This document shows positions 34,358 to 42,276 of a stretch of 64,000 nucleotides of DNA, piece after piece. Made by a program: the position numbers and the translations under genes. The notes under the pieces are model-generated. The model was not told the DNA's origin. It saw only the letters and a program-made list of their open reading frames with translations, and did no database searches. The first letter of the stretch is position 1. Every line of letters begins with the position of its first letter. This DNA comes from Noviherbaspirillum galbum. Its GTDB lineage: Bacteria > Pseudomonadota > Gammaproteobacteria > Burkholderiales > Burkholderiaceae_D. The stretch is taken from assembly GCF_010974945.1 (NCBI RefSeq), contig NZ_JAAIVB010000010.1, positions 32,570-96,569 on the forward strand. Direction: 5' to 3'.

Positions 34358-36229
34358 TCACTTCATCCCGGCGGCGGAGAAGGTCGCCTGGTAGGCATAA
34401 TCGCCGGGCTGCAGCGAGGCGAACTGGACCGAAGCGCGATATTCGTCCAGCGGCACGACCTTCGCTTCCGGCGCGCCGATCTTCACCGGCTTGATGGCCA
34501 GGGTCGCATTCTTCTGCGGCAGCATCATGATCACGCTGGCGCCGTTGAGCGGCTTTTTTCCGGTGACGGTAATGTTGAATTCCAGGCGGCGGCCGCTCTT
34601 GCTGTAGGACAGCTTGAACCGTTCCCTATCGCGCCACCATTCCGCCACCTCGCCGGCCGATGCCAGCCAGATCTTGTTCTTCCTTTCCTTGATGTGCGGC
34701 AGCAGGGTTTCCATGGACTTGGCGAGCACGCCGTCCTTGTGGAAGCTCTGCGTGTGCACGCTCAGCAGGCCGAGGCCGCCGTTGTCCATCGCGACATCGA
34801 AATCATCGACCAAGGCCTTGGTGTACTGCTCGATGGACAGGTTCTGGCCATTGAGGTTGATGTCATCGCGCTGGGTACGCGGCAGGATGATCAGGGTATC
34901 TTCGAGGGGCACGTCGTCCATCTTCAACACCAGCGGCAGGCGTGCGTCGGAGCGGCTCGGATCGGCGGTATGGTGGCGCATGCCAGCCTTCTGCAGCAGC
35001 ACTTCGGTGGTGGCGTCGTATCCCTCGAGCGGCGCGCGGAAGCCGGTCAGCTTCTTGGTGTTCTCCACCACGGTCGCCATCTCCGCCTTCATGATTTCCA
35101 GGCGCTGCTCCTGCAGCCGGGCGGGCTGGCCCTTGAAGCTGTCGTGCACGTCGGCGTGGTAGCCGACCTCGAAGTCCTGCGCGAGCTTGCCCAGGATGTC
35201 GGGATAACGCCGGCCGACCGAGGTCAGGACGTAAAAGGTCGGGCGGTAGTCGATCTTCTTCGCCATCTCGGCAAAGACCATGGCATTCGGGAAGCTGTCC
35301 TCGGTATCCATCTCGATGACCTCGGCCGCCTTGCGAGCCTGCGGCCAGGCGGCGCGCACCAGGGCCGGGTCGCGCTGCAGCCACTGGATCGCGTCGTCGA
35401 TCACGTCGTACATCAGCAGCGGCCGGCCTTCCCACACCGACTCGGAAAACGCGAAGAACACCGAACGGCTGGCGCCCGGCGTCGGTTCGGCATAGACGAT
35501 CGCGCCTTCTTCCTTGCGCTCCTCGTCCTGGATCCGCGCCCAGTTCATGAAGCGGCCGGCCACGTTCTCGCCTTTCAGGCGCAGCAGCGTCTCGGCAGTC
35601 TTGATCAGGGCGATGCGCTGCCCGGCGGGCTGCGTATGCGTGACCGGCGATTCGCCATTGAGGACGAGGTAGCCTGCCTCGGTGGTGGCCGGAATCTCGC
35701 CGACCATGCGCGCGCCGTTCGCTTCGAGGAACTGCCAGCCCGACCAGTCGCCCTTCGCGTTGCGGGCGCCGCTCGCCCAGGTCGCCAGCAACGAACCGCC
35801 GCGGCTGCGCAAGGCGGCGATCTCGGTGCGTTCGCTGTCGCTCAGCGCGACAGCGGATGGCAGGATCAGCACCGCGTCGGAAAAATCATGGAGATCGGCC
35901 GGGTCCTTGACTTCGGCATAGCGCAGCTTGCGGTTGGCGAAGTAATTCCGCCATGGCACGAGCAAGGTGTCGTAGTTGCCGCCACTCTGGGCGAAGAAGC
36001 TGCGCGTGCTGGGCGACGCGTAGAGCACGATCTGCCTGCTTGACTGCGCGACGGCCGCCACGGCGCCGTTGATACCGATCATCGGCACGCTCCAGCCGAG
36101 CGTCTGCATGACCGTCATGTAAAGCAGGGCAGGCAGGCCCAGGCCGAGCACGATCATCAGCGGCAGGTAGGTGCCCAGCCGCTTGAACAGCGGCTTCCTG
36201 GAACGGCGGAAATCTCTTTTGTCTTTCAT
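34358..36229 (-). CDS. Polysaccharide deacetylase-like protein (intact metal site)
   Basis: Encodes 623 residues with an N-terminal membrane anchor (about 20-42). Residues 65-300 form a domain shared with the paralogue at 42277. The NodB-like part starts near 305: Asp308 and Asp311 in MDTED stand where NodB has its Asp pair, His358 and His362 (YHADVH) give the HxxxH metal site, and FRAP includes Arg398. A C-terminal beta domain follows. It likely removes acetyl groups from N-acetylhexosamine polymer, as PgaB does. Last gene of the bcsE operon. Confidence 0.78.
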   Translation of the reverse strand: MKDKRDFRRSRKPLFKRLGTYLPLMIVLGLGLPALLYMTVMQTLGWSVPMIGINGAVAAVAQSSRQIVLYASPSTRSFFAQSGGNYDTLLVPWRNYFANRKLRYAEVKDPADLHDFSDAVLILPSAVALSDSERTEIAALRSRGGSLLATWASGARNAKGDWSGWQFLEANGARMVGEIPATTEAGYLVLNGESPVTHTQPAGQRIALIKTAETLLRLKGENVAGRFMNWARIQDEERKEEGAIVYAEPTPGASRSVFFAFSESVWEGRPLLMYDVIDDAIQWLQRDPALVRAAWPQARKAAEVIEMDTEDSFPNAMVFAEMAKKIDYRPTFYVLTSVGRRYPDILGKLAQDFEVGYHADVHDSFKGQPARLQEQRLEIMKAEMATVVENTKKLTGFRAPLEGYDATTEVLLQKAGMRHHTADPSRSDARLPLVLKMDDVPLEDTLIILPRTQRDDINLNGQNLSIEQYTKALVDDFDVAMDNGGLGLLSVHTQSFHKDGVLAKSMETLLPHIKERKNKIWLASAGEVAEWWRDRERFKLSYSKSGRRLEFNITVTGKKPLNGASVIMMLPQKNATLAIKPVKIGAPEAKVVPLDEYRASVQFASLQPGDYAYQATFSAAGMK

Positions 36230-36261
36230 CGAGTGCGAATCTGGTCAGTTAGGCGCGAATC

Positions 36262-36465
36262 TCATTCCGCCTTGGCCGGTTCGGCCGGCGGCAGGTAGCG
36301 CTTGAGGAAAACCGGCTCTTCGTGTCCCGGCCCGGTCGTGGATTTCTTGGCCTTGGGACGGCGCTTGTCGCGCAGCTTGAAGGCGGCGTAGGCGCCCACG
36401 CCCACGACGGTCGTACCGATCGTCGTCACCAGGATGACGGTTGCCAGAATTGAAACGAGATCCAT
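36262..36465 (-). CDS. Small membrane protein of the polysaccharide operon
   Basis: Encodes 67 residues. One membrane helix (about 5-30, VSILATVILVTTIGTTVVGVGAYAAF) is followed by a basic, cytoplasmic tail (KLRDKRRPKAKK) and a Pro-rich end. It lies one base after the GT2 synthase gene. Position and size are like PgaD, the small c-di-GMP-dependent partner of the PgaC synthase, though PgaD is longer with two helices. A partner role for the synthase is inferred. Confidence 0.68.
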   Translation of the reverse strand: MDLVSILATVILVTTIGTTVVGVGAYAAFKLRDKRRPKAKKSTTGPGHEEPVFLKRYLPPAEPAKAE

Positions 36466-36466
36466 G

Positions 36467-37822
36467 TCAGAGCTTTCCTTCCCGATCGAGCTTACCCCAG
36501 GTCATGGCTTGGCCGCGCCATTCTTCAATTGTCGCCAGGACCTTGGAGATGTCAATGATATTGATGTAAAAGAGCCGGAACATGACCGCGTAGAAGATCA
36601 GCGACGGTTCTTCTTCCTCGATGATGACGCAGTATGCCGCCGCCACGACGTCGAGGATGGTGAGCTGCAGCCACCAGTAGAAAAGCAGGGTGGCAAGGCC
36701 ATAGCGTACGCCGACGTAGGCGAAGAACAGGTTGCCGAGGATGGTCGAGAACGGCCACATGATGCCTTCGAAGAGCATGTACCACAAGATCAGGCAATTG
36801 ATGCCCGCCTTGCGCGGCTGCCACAGGGCGTCGCTGTGCTTGCTCGTGGCCTGCAGGATGCCGCGCGTCCAGCGATAGCGCTGCTTGAGCAGGTCGAGCA
36901 GCCGGCTCGGCGTTTCCACCCAGGCGATCGCCAGCGGCTCGTAGGCGATGTGCCAGCCTTGCATCAGCAGCTTGAGGGTCAGGTCGCAATCCTCGGCGAA
37001 GGTGTCGTGGTCATAGCCGCCCACCTGCTGCAGCACCGACTTGCGGAACACGCCCAGCGGCCCGGGAATGATGTTCACCGAGCGCATGAAGCTCTGCGCC
37101 TTGCGCGCCATTGCCAGGCCTTCCACATACTCCAGCGCCTGGATGCGGCTCCAGATGTTTTCGCGGTTGATCACCTTGACGTTGCCTGCGACCGCGCCGA
37201 TGCGCGGGTTTTCGAAATGCTTGATGCAGGCGCGCAGCGTGTTGTTCGACAGCTTCGAATCGCCGTCCATGTTGAGGATGAACTCGCCGCGAGCGGCCGC
37301 CATGCCGGTGTTGAGCGCTTCCGCCTTGCCGCCGTTGCGCTTGGTGATCACGCGCACCGGGATCTCGAACTGCTCGCGCGCCACGGCGATGGCTTTTTCA
37401 TAAGTGTCGTCGGTCGAGCCGTCATCGACGACGATGACCTCGAAGTTGGGATAGTCCAGTTCGAGCAGCGATCGGATCGCGGCCTGGATGACCAGTCCTT
37501 CGTTAAAGGCGGGGACCACCAGGGAAACCATCGGCAGCGAGGCATCGTCGGTGTACTTCGGCGCTGGCGCCTCGCGCTTTCCGTACAAGCCTTCGATGTG
37601 GTCCATGAAGGAATACAGGATGAGGATGGCGTAGCGCGCCACCAGGATCACGAGGAAGGCGAGCAGGTAGAACGTGATGGCGGCCAGCACGTAGCTTTCC
37701 AGCAGCACGCTCATCGAGCCCTGGGACTTGCGCACCGTGTCGTAGCTGACCGCCAGGATCACGGCGAAGCCGAGCACGGCCGCCGTCGCCCAGGCGTAGC
37801 GCGTGAACTTGGCCGTTACCAA
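36467..37822 (-). CDS. Processive family-2 glycosyltransferase, PgaC-like
   Basis: Encodes 451 residues from TTG 37822, five bases after GGAG, overlapping the upstream gene by 7 bases. Two N-terminal membrane helices (about 8-26, 45-72), a GT-A domain, and C-terminal helices (about 345-420). All catalytic motifs of processive synthases are intact: DDG (133-135), DGD (186-188), AED with catalytic Asp278, and QRYRW (314-318). This suggests a working hexosamine or hexose polymerase and the most likely synthase of this locus. Confidence 0.88.
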   Translation of the reverse strand: MVTAKFTRYAWATAAVLGFAVILAVSYDTVRKSQGSMSVLLESYVLAAITFYLLAFLVILVARYAILILYSFMDHIEGLYGKREAPAPKYTDDASLPMVSLVVPAFNEGLVIQAAIRSLLELDYPNFEVIVVDDGSTDDTYEKAIAVAREQFEIPVRVITKRNGGKAEALNTGMAAARGEFILNMDGDSKLSNNTLRACIKHFENPRIGAVAGNVKVINRENIWSRIQALEYVEGLAMARKAQSFMRSVNIIPGPLGVFRKSVLQQVGGYDHDTFAEDCDLTLKLLMQGWHIAYEPLAIAWVETPSRLLDLLKQRYRWTRGILQATSKHSDALWQPRKAGINCLILWYMLFEGIMWPFSTILGNLFFAYVGVRYGLATLLFYWWLQLTILDVVAAAYCVIIEEEEPSLIFYAVMFRLFYINIIDISKVLATIEEWRGQAMTWGKLDREGKL

Positions 37823-39762
37823 AGTTTCTCCACGATGACGTTCGCCGACTTGGCCCGGTAGGGCGCGCCGTTGCGGCGGCTGGCCATGCTCCACAGCGAG
37901 AATCCCGCGCTCATGTCGGTGGCGATCCAGTACTTGCCGCCCATGCTCGCGCTCCAGCTCTGTCCCGCCTCGCCATAGAGGCGTTCGCCCACCTGGCCCG
38001 AGGCGTAGAAGGTCGCGTCCGGCGAATCCCACTCCGCGGTCAGACCGCCGTAGACGGTGCCGAAGCCCTCGTTCGGCGACCAGTAGGCCGGGCTGAAGAA
38101 CTTAGCCTCACGGAATTCCATGCCGGCGAAAGGCTTGACATGATTGCCCAGCGGGCGCCAGTTCGAAGCCAGCCGCAGCGAGCCGGTCGTGATGTTGTTG
38201 CCGTCCGAGATGTTGTAGCGGTCCAGCCTGCCGGTGACGTTGCCCAGCGAACTGGCGCGCGTCGCCTGCAGGCCGATGTGGGTGGCGGAAAGGTTGGTGT
38301 TGATGGCAAGCGGATTGGTGGCCAGCACGCCCCAGTTCACCTTGCTCACTTCGAGGATGTCTTCGTTCTCGCCGACCTTGACGCTGACGCCGCCATAAAG
38401 CCCGCGGTCGGCGCCGTTGTTCGACATGCCGATCTCGAAGGTCGGCTTGAGCTGGAGATTGTTTGCCTGGTAACGCCCGGTGAAGACATTCTCGTGCTCG
38501 TCGAGGTTGCTGCTGATCTGGCGATCCTTGAAGCGCGCGACTTCGACTTCATAGACGTTCGGCCCCTTGCCGTCGTGCCAGCGGTGAGTCAGCGTGCCGG
38601 ACTTGCGCCGGATGTCGGAGGAATCCTCGTAGCTGCCGACGTTGAGCGTGGTGCGCGGACGGAGTTCGCGCATCGCGAGCGCGACGCCCTCGTTCGCGCC
38701 GGCATTGGACGCATCCGCGGCCAGCACTTCCTTGTACATCGGCAGTGCGAGGTCGTCGCGGCCGCGCCAGCGGTTGATGTTGGCGATGCCGATCTTGGCG
38801 TCGTTGGCGTAGGCGCCGCCGGTGAGCGACTGATAGATGCCTTGCGCTTCCTTGAGGCGGCCGGTCCACGCAAGCGCGTTGGCAATCATGAGGCGAACCT
38901 CGTCGTCCGGCTTTTCGGTGGCGAGCAGCGCCAGGCCTTCGGTGCCGACCTCGTAGTATTTCTCTTCGAGGTTGAGGTCGACGATCGCCTTGGCGGCGGC
39001 GGAGCGCGCCGGTTCCGGCGCCGCGGCCTCGGGCTTGGCTTCGGTAGCCTTGGGCGCGGAGGGGCGCCGGTCGACCACGGCCGCGCCGGTCGGGCTGATG
39101 TACTGTGACTGCGAGATCAGCGGACTGGGCACGTAGGGCAACATCGCCTTGCCGCGCGGTGCGGTCGCCGAGCCTTGTGCGGCTTCAGGAACTGCTGGAG
39201 CGGCAGGAGCAACAGGAGCGACGGGAGGCCGGGGCATGTTCTGGTAAGCCTGGGCCACCTGGGGCGTCGGCTGGTAGGCCGACGAGGGCGATGTCTGGGC
39301 AGCGGGCTGCGGCATCTGCGGCAAGGGCGCGGCCGGCAGCGGCGCGGCGGCTTGCGGCATGGAAGCAGAGGTGGCTGCCTGCGGGGCAGGACGGCGCGAT
39401 GCACGGAGCGCCTGCAGGCGCGTGCGCGCCGTGTCGGCATACGGCGTGCCTTCGAGCGCTTCTAGCTGGGCGATCGCTTCCTCGGTGCGGCCAAGCCGCT
39501 GCAGGCTGTCTGCGACCACGAAGCGCAGCTGGTGGTTCCAGGGCTTGACCAGCAATTCGTTGAGGCCGCGGCTCGCGGCCGCCTCGTATTGCGCCTGCCG
39601 GTGCAGTTCGAGAATGGCGCCGACCGCCGGATCGTTCTGCGCGAGCGCCGCCCCTGCGGGAAGAAGCAGGCTCAAGGCGAGCGGCGACAGCATCCGTGCA
39701 AGGCGCGATGCCCGGCCGCGGGGCTGGCTGGATGTGTCGGAGGTTGGCGTCGTTTTCGTCAT
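37816..39762 (-). CDS. TPR plus outer-membrane beta-barrel exporter, PgaA-like
   Basis: Encodes 648 residues from ATG 39762. Signal peptide (LSLLLPAGAALAQ), TPR-like helices (about 45-125), a Pro/Ala/Gln-rich linker (about 130-255), more TPR repeats (about 260-375), then alternating beta strands to the end, finishing with a terminal aromatic (VEKLW) typical of outer-membrane barrels. The layout matches PgaA and BcsC: periplasmic TPR scaffold plus a pore for polymer export. It precedes and overlaps the GT2 synthase gene. Confidence 0.8.
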   Translation of the reverse strand: MTKTTPTSDTSSQPRGRASRLARMLSPLALSLLLPAGAALAQNDPAVGAILELHRQAQYEAAASRGLNELLVKPWNHQLRFVVADSLQRLGRTEEAIAQLEALEGTPYADTARTRLQALRASRRPAPQAATSASMPQAAAPLPAAPLPQMPQPAAQTSPSSAYQPTPQVAQAYQNMPRPPVAPVAPAAPAVPEAAQGSATAPRGKAMLPYVPSPLISQSQYISPTGAAVVDRRPSAPKATEAKPEAAAPEPARSAAAKAIVDLNLEEKYYEVGTEGLALLATEKPDDEVRLMIANALAWTGRLKEAQGIYQSLTGGAYANDAKIGIANINRWRGRDDLALPMYKEVLAADASNAGANEGVALAMRELRPRTTLNVGSYEDSSDIRRKSGTLTHRWHDGKGPNVYEVEVARFKDRQISSNLDEHENVFTGRYQANNLQLKPTFEIGMSNNGADRGLYGGVSVKVGENEDILEVSKVNWGVLATNPLAINTNLSATHIGLQATRASSLGNVTGRLDRYNISDGNNITTGSLRLASNWRPLGNHVKPFAGMEFREAKFFSPAYWSPNEGFGTVYGGLTAEWDSPDATFYASGQVGERLYGEAGQSWSASMGGKYWIATDMSAGFSLWSMASRRNGAPYRAKSANVIVEKLW

Positions 39763-39826
39763 GGAGGCTGGCGGTGGTCGGACGGCGCGGCAGGCGGTCG
39801 GACCGTTCCGCCGCGCCGTGCGCAGA

Positions 39827-41884
39827 TCATGGGTTCGCGGAACTGGTCGTTTCTTCTTTCTTGTCGGAGGTCGCCGAGCGGCGCGTGGCACGCGGAGCCT
39901 CGCGCTTGCCGAAGCGGTTTTCCACCGGCGTGCCGGAATAGGAATAGCGCTGTTCGTCCGTTGCGTCTTCCTGGGCGGGCGGCGTCATGGCCGCGCGCGC
40001 CGGAGATGCCATGGGCGCAGTCGTTGCCGGGGCACTGGCTGTCACTGCAGGCGCTGCCATTGCCGGCACCGGGGCCGGGCGGATTCCAGCCGGCCGCGCC
40101 ATCGGCGGGACCACCGGTTGGACCGGCACGGAAACGGAGATCGACACCGGCGGCGCCACGGAAGCGGGCGTTGCAGCCGGCGCCGGGTTGGCGGCGGCAA
40201 CGGTCGCCGGCCTGGCGCGCTGGGTATAGGTATCCACCGGCGCATGTGGTTCATTCGCCTGCGGCGCGGGTGCGACGGGGGCCGCGGGCTCTTCCGGTTC
40301 GGCCTGTGCCGGCATCTGGGGAGAGAAGTCGGGCAGGTTGCCTTGCTCGGCGGCGCGGGTCAGCAGCCCCAGTTCCATCTGGATGTCGTCGCGGCTGACG
40401 AGGAAGCGCAAGTCGTCGAGCACGTCTTCATGGGGGCGGCCGAGAATGCGGTTCAGGGTCTGCAGCAGCACGGCTTGCGGGCAGGCGTTGAGGAAGATGA
40501 AATAGCGTTCGCCGTCCGAGGTCACCAGGTCGCCCGCGCGGGAGATCGAGCTTGCCGCGATGGTGGGGGCGATGCCGGAAACATCCTTCGCCCTTGCCAC
40601 GACCAGGGCGAAGGGAATGCTGAGGGTTTCGGCGCGGCCGAGCACCACCTCGACCTCGCGCTGGAAACGGCCCGGCGCGAGATAGCCGCGCAGCCGGGTC
40701 GGCAGCACGCTGCCCAGCGCCGCTTCGAAGTTGATGTTGACGTCCCGGCTGAAGACCTGGCCGCGCAGCGATTCGATGAGCAGCGGCAGGCGGTTCGGCG
40801 CGACGTCGCGGTGCACCACCAGGTTGACGCCGAGGCGCAGCAGCAGGGCTTCGTTCTGGTAGCGCAGCGAGGAATTCTTTTCCTGCACGACGATGCGCGC
40901 ATGCTTGCCGAGCGTGAGGCGCAGGGTGTGCACCGCTTCCGCGAGCTGGCGGATGTGCGTGTCGCGCTGGAAGCTGAGGATCAGGGTGGCGGTACGGATG
41001 CCCTGGCTGGCATGCACCAGGCCGACCACGGTATCCACGCGCTGCCAGATGCCGGGCAGCTGCTGCGCGAGGTTGCCGAGCTCCGGATCCATGTAGAAGA
41101 AGTGCGGATCTTCCTCGGGCGGCGGCAGGTCGGCCTCGCCTTCGGCACGCATGGCGGCTTGGCCGGCTTCCACCAGCGGGGCGCTGCTCGCCTCGTAGAA
41201 ACCCGATTCGTGCCGCAGCAGCGAATAGCTGCGTCCGGCGATGGTGCCTTCCGGCGATTGCCAGTAGTCGAAGCCGAGTTCCAGCCCATTCTTTCCGGAC
41301 GACAGCCGCGCCATGCCGGTCAGGCTGTCCATCAGGGCGTGGATCGTCGCGAGCTGCGCGCCGGTCGCGCGCGAGAACACCAGCAGGGCGGTGATGTTGT
41401 GCTCTTCGTACCATTGGCGCAGGATGTCGATCTGGTCGAGCGCCAGTGTGACGTCATGCAGGGCCAGCAATTCATCGGCCTGGTCGAACAGCATGTAGCT
41501 GTTGTCCGGCACGTCGAGCAGTTGCTCCAGTTCGCGCACGAAGCTGTCGGCGCCGAAGCGGAACATCTTTTTCGGGAATTCGTCCTGCATCTCGAACACG
41601 CCGAGATGGCCGGATGCCAGCAGCGCATGCATGTCGAGCTGACCGAAGGAGCGGATGCGCTCGACGAACAGTTCGGGATTCGAGGGAACGACGACGGAGC
41701 AGGGAATGCCGTCGGAAATGGCACTGGCGAGGTTGGCGGCGAGGATGGGAAAGCGGGCCGGGGGCGTCTCGGCGATCATGGCATAGAGGCCGCCCGTATT
41801 CATGCTGTTGGTCAGGTTGGGCAGGCCTTGTATGCCGAGCCGGACGGGAGGCAGACCCTGCATGTCGGGGGATGTTTCATTCAT
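39827..41884 (-). CDS. bcsE: BcsE-like c-di-GMP-binding protein
   Basis: Encodes 685 residues from ATG 41884 with GAGGAG upstream. It follows BcsE: an N-terminal RecA-like degenerate ATPase part (about 15-250), a second segment (about 260-400) and a GIL domain containing RAGD (449-452), which fits the RxxD c-di-GMP-binding motif. From about 540 it becomes a long Pro/Ala/Val linker. BcsE tunes cellulose synthesis by sensing c-di-GMP. Here it leads an operon with a PgaC-like synthase, which is not its usual setting. Confidence 0.83.
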   Translation of the reverse strand: MNETSPDMQGLPPVRLGIQGLPNLTNSMNTGGLYAMIAETPPARFPILAANLASAISDGIPCSVVVPSNPELFVERIRSFGQLDMHALLASGHLGVFEMQDEFPKKMFRFGADSFVRELEQLLDVPDNSYMLFDQADELLALHDVTLALDQIDILRQWYEEHNITALLVFSRATGAQLATIHALMDSLTGMARLSSGKNGLELGFDYWQSPEGTIAGRSYSLLRHESGFYEASSAPLVEAGQAAMRAEGEADLPPPEEDPHFFYMDPELGNLAQQLPGIWQRVDTVVGLVHASQGIRTATLILSFQRDTHIRQLAEAVHTLRLTLGKHARIVVQEKNSSLRYQNEALLLRLGVNLVVHRDVAPNRLPLLIESLRGQVFSRDVNINFEAALGSVLPTRLRGYLAPGRFQREVEVVLGRAETLSIPFALVVARAKDVSGIAPTIAASSISRAGDLVTSDGERYFIFLNACPQAVLLQTLNRILGRPHEDVLDDLRFLVSRDDIQMELGLLTRAAEQGNLPDFSPQMPAQAEPEEPAAPVAPAPQANEPHAPVDTYTQRARPATVAAANPAPAATPASVAPPVSISVSVPVQPVVPPMARPAGIRPAPVPAMAAPAVTASAPATTAPMASPARAAMTPPAQEDATDEQRYSYSGTPVENRFGKREAPRATRRSATSDKKEETTSSANP

Positions 41885-42081
41885 GGCAGCAAGCTCCTCT
41901 TTTCTCGTTCCGGTCGACATCCGGATTCCCGGCACCTTGCGTCGAAAGGGTGCCGGCGGACTGTCTTCATCTGGCATGGACGCCGGGTTCTTTCCATGCG
42001 AAGCCGCATCTCGTGTTTTGCTTGTATCGGCGTTGCAGCTGACCTGGTCGCGCTACACAAAAAACGCTGCAAAGTCAGGGC

Positions 42082-42099
42082 TGAACTTTCCGAAGTTCA
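42082..42099. promoter_or_regulatory. Inverted repeat, candidate operator
   Basis: TGAACTT-TCCG-AAGTTCA: 7-base perfect arms around 4 bases, in the divergent region between bcsE and the deacetylase paralogue. No known consensus is claimed. Confidence 0.5.
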
Positions 42100-42118
42100 A
42101 GTAAAATTTTAACCCGAA

Positions 42119-42132
42119 TTGCGGATTCGCAA
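42119..42132. promoter_or_regulatory. Second inverted repeat, candidate operator
   Basis: TTGCG-GATT-CGCAA, 5-base perfect arms with a 4-base centre, 20 bases after the first dyad. Short enough to be chance; noted because of its place and the matching 4-base spacing. Confidence 0.35.
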
Positions 42133-42276
42133 CTCTGGTTGTTGCGTTACATGTTTGTTTCTTCCCCTATTTCAGACGTTTGCCATCAAATAGTTGGCGT
42201 AACGATGGCATTGATGGCATGTTTCCCGTCATCAGGCAGACCGGTCCCCGTAGAAATGGTTCCCATAGGCAACAAG

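Larger units (their letters stand above)
41885..42276. other. Divergent control region between bcsE and the deacetylase paralogue
   Basis: About 390 bases including an AT-rich core (42050-42180) and two perfect small dyads listed separately. It should contain promoters for both directions. The plus-strand gene's true start is uncertain, so part of the right half could be coding. Confidence 0.45.

Noticed and set aside
39359..42112. 917-codon plus-strand frame over bcsE
   Set aside because: Shadow of BcsE with Arg/His-rich composition and no domain.
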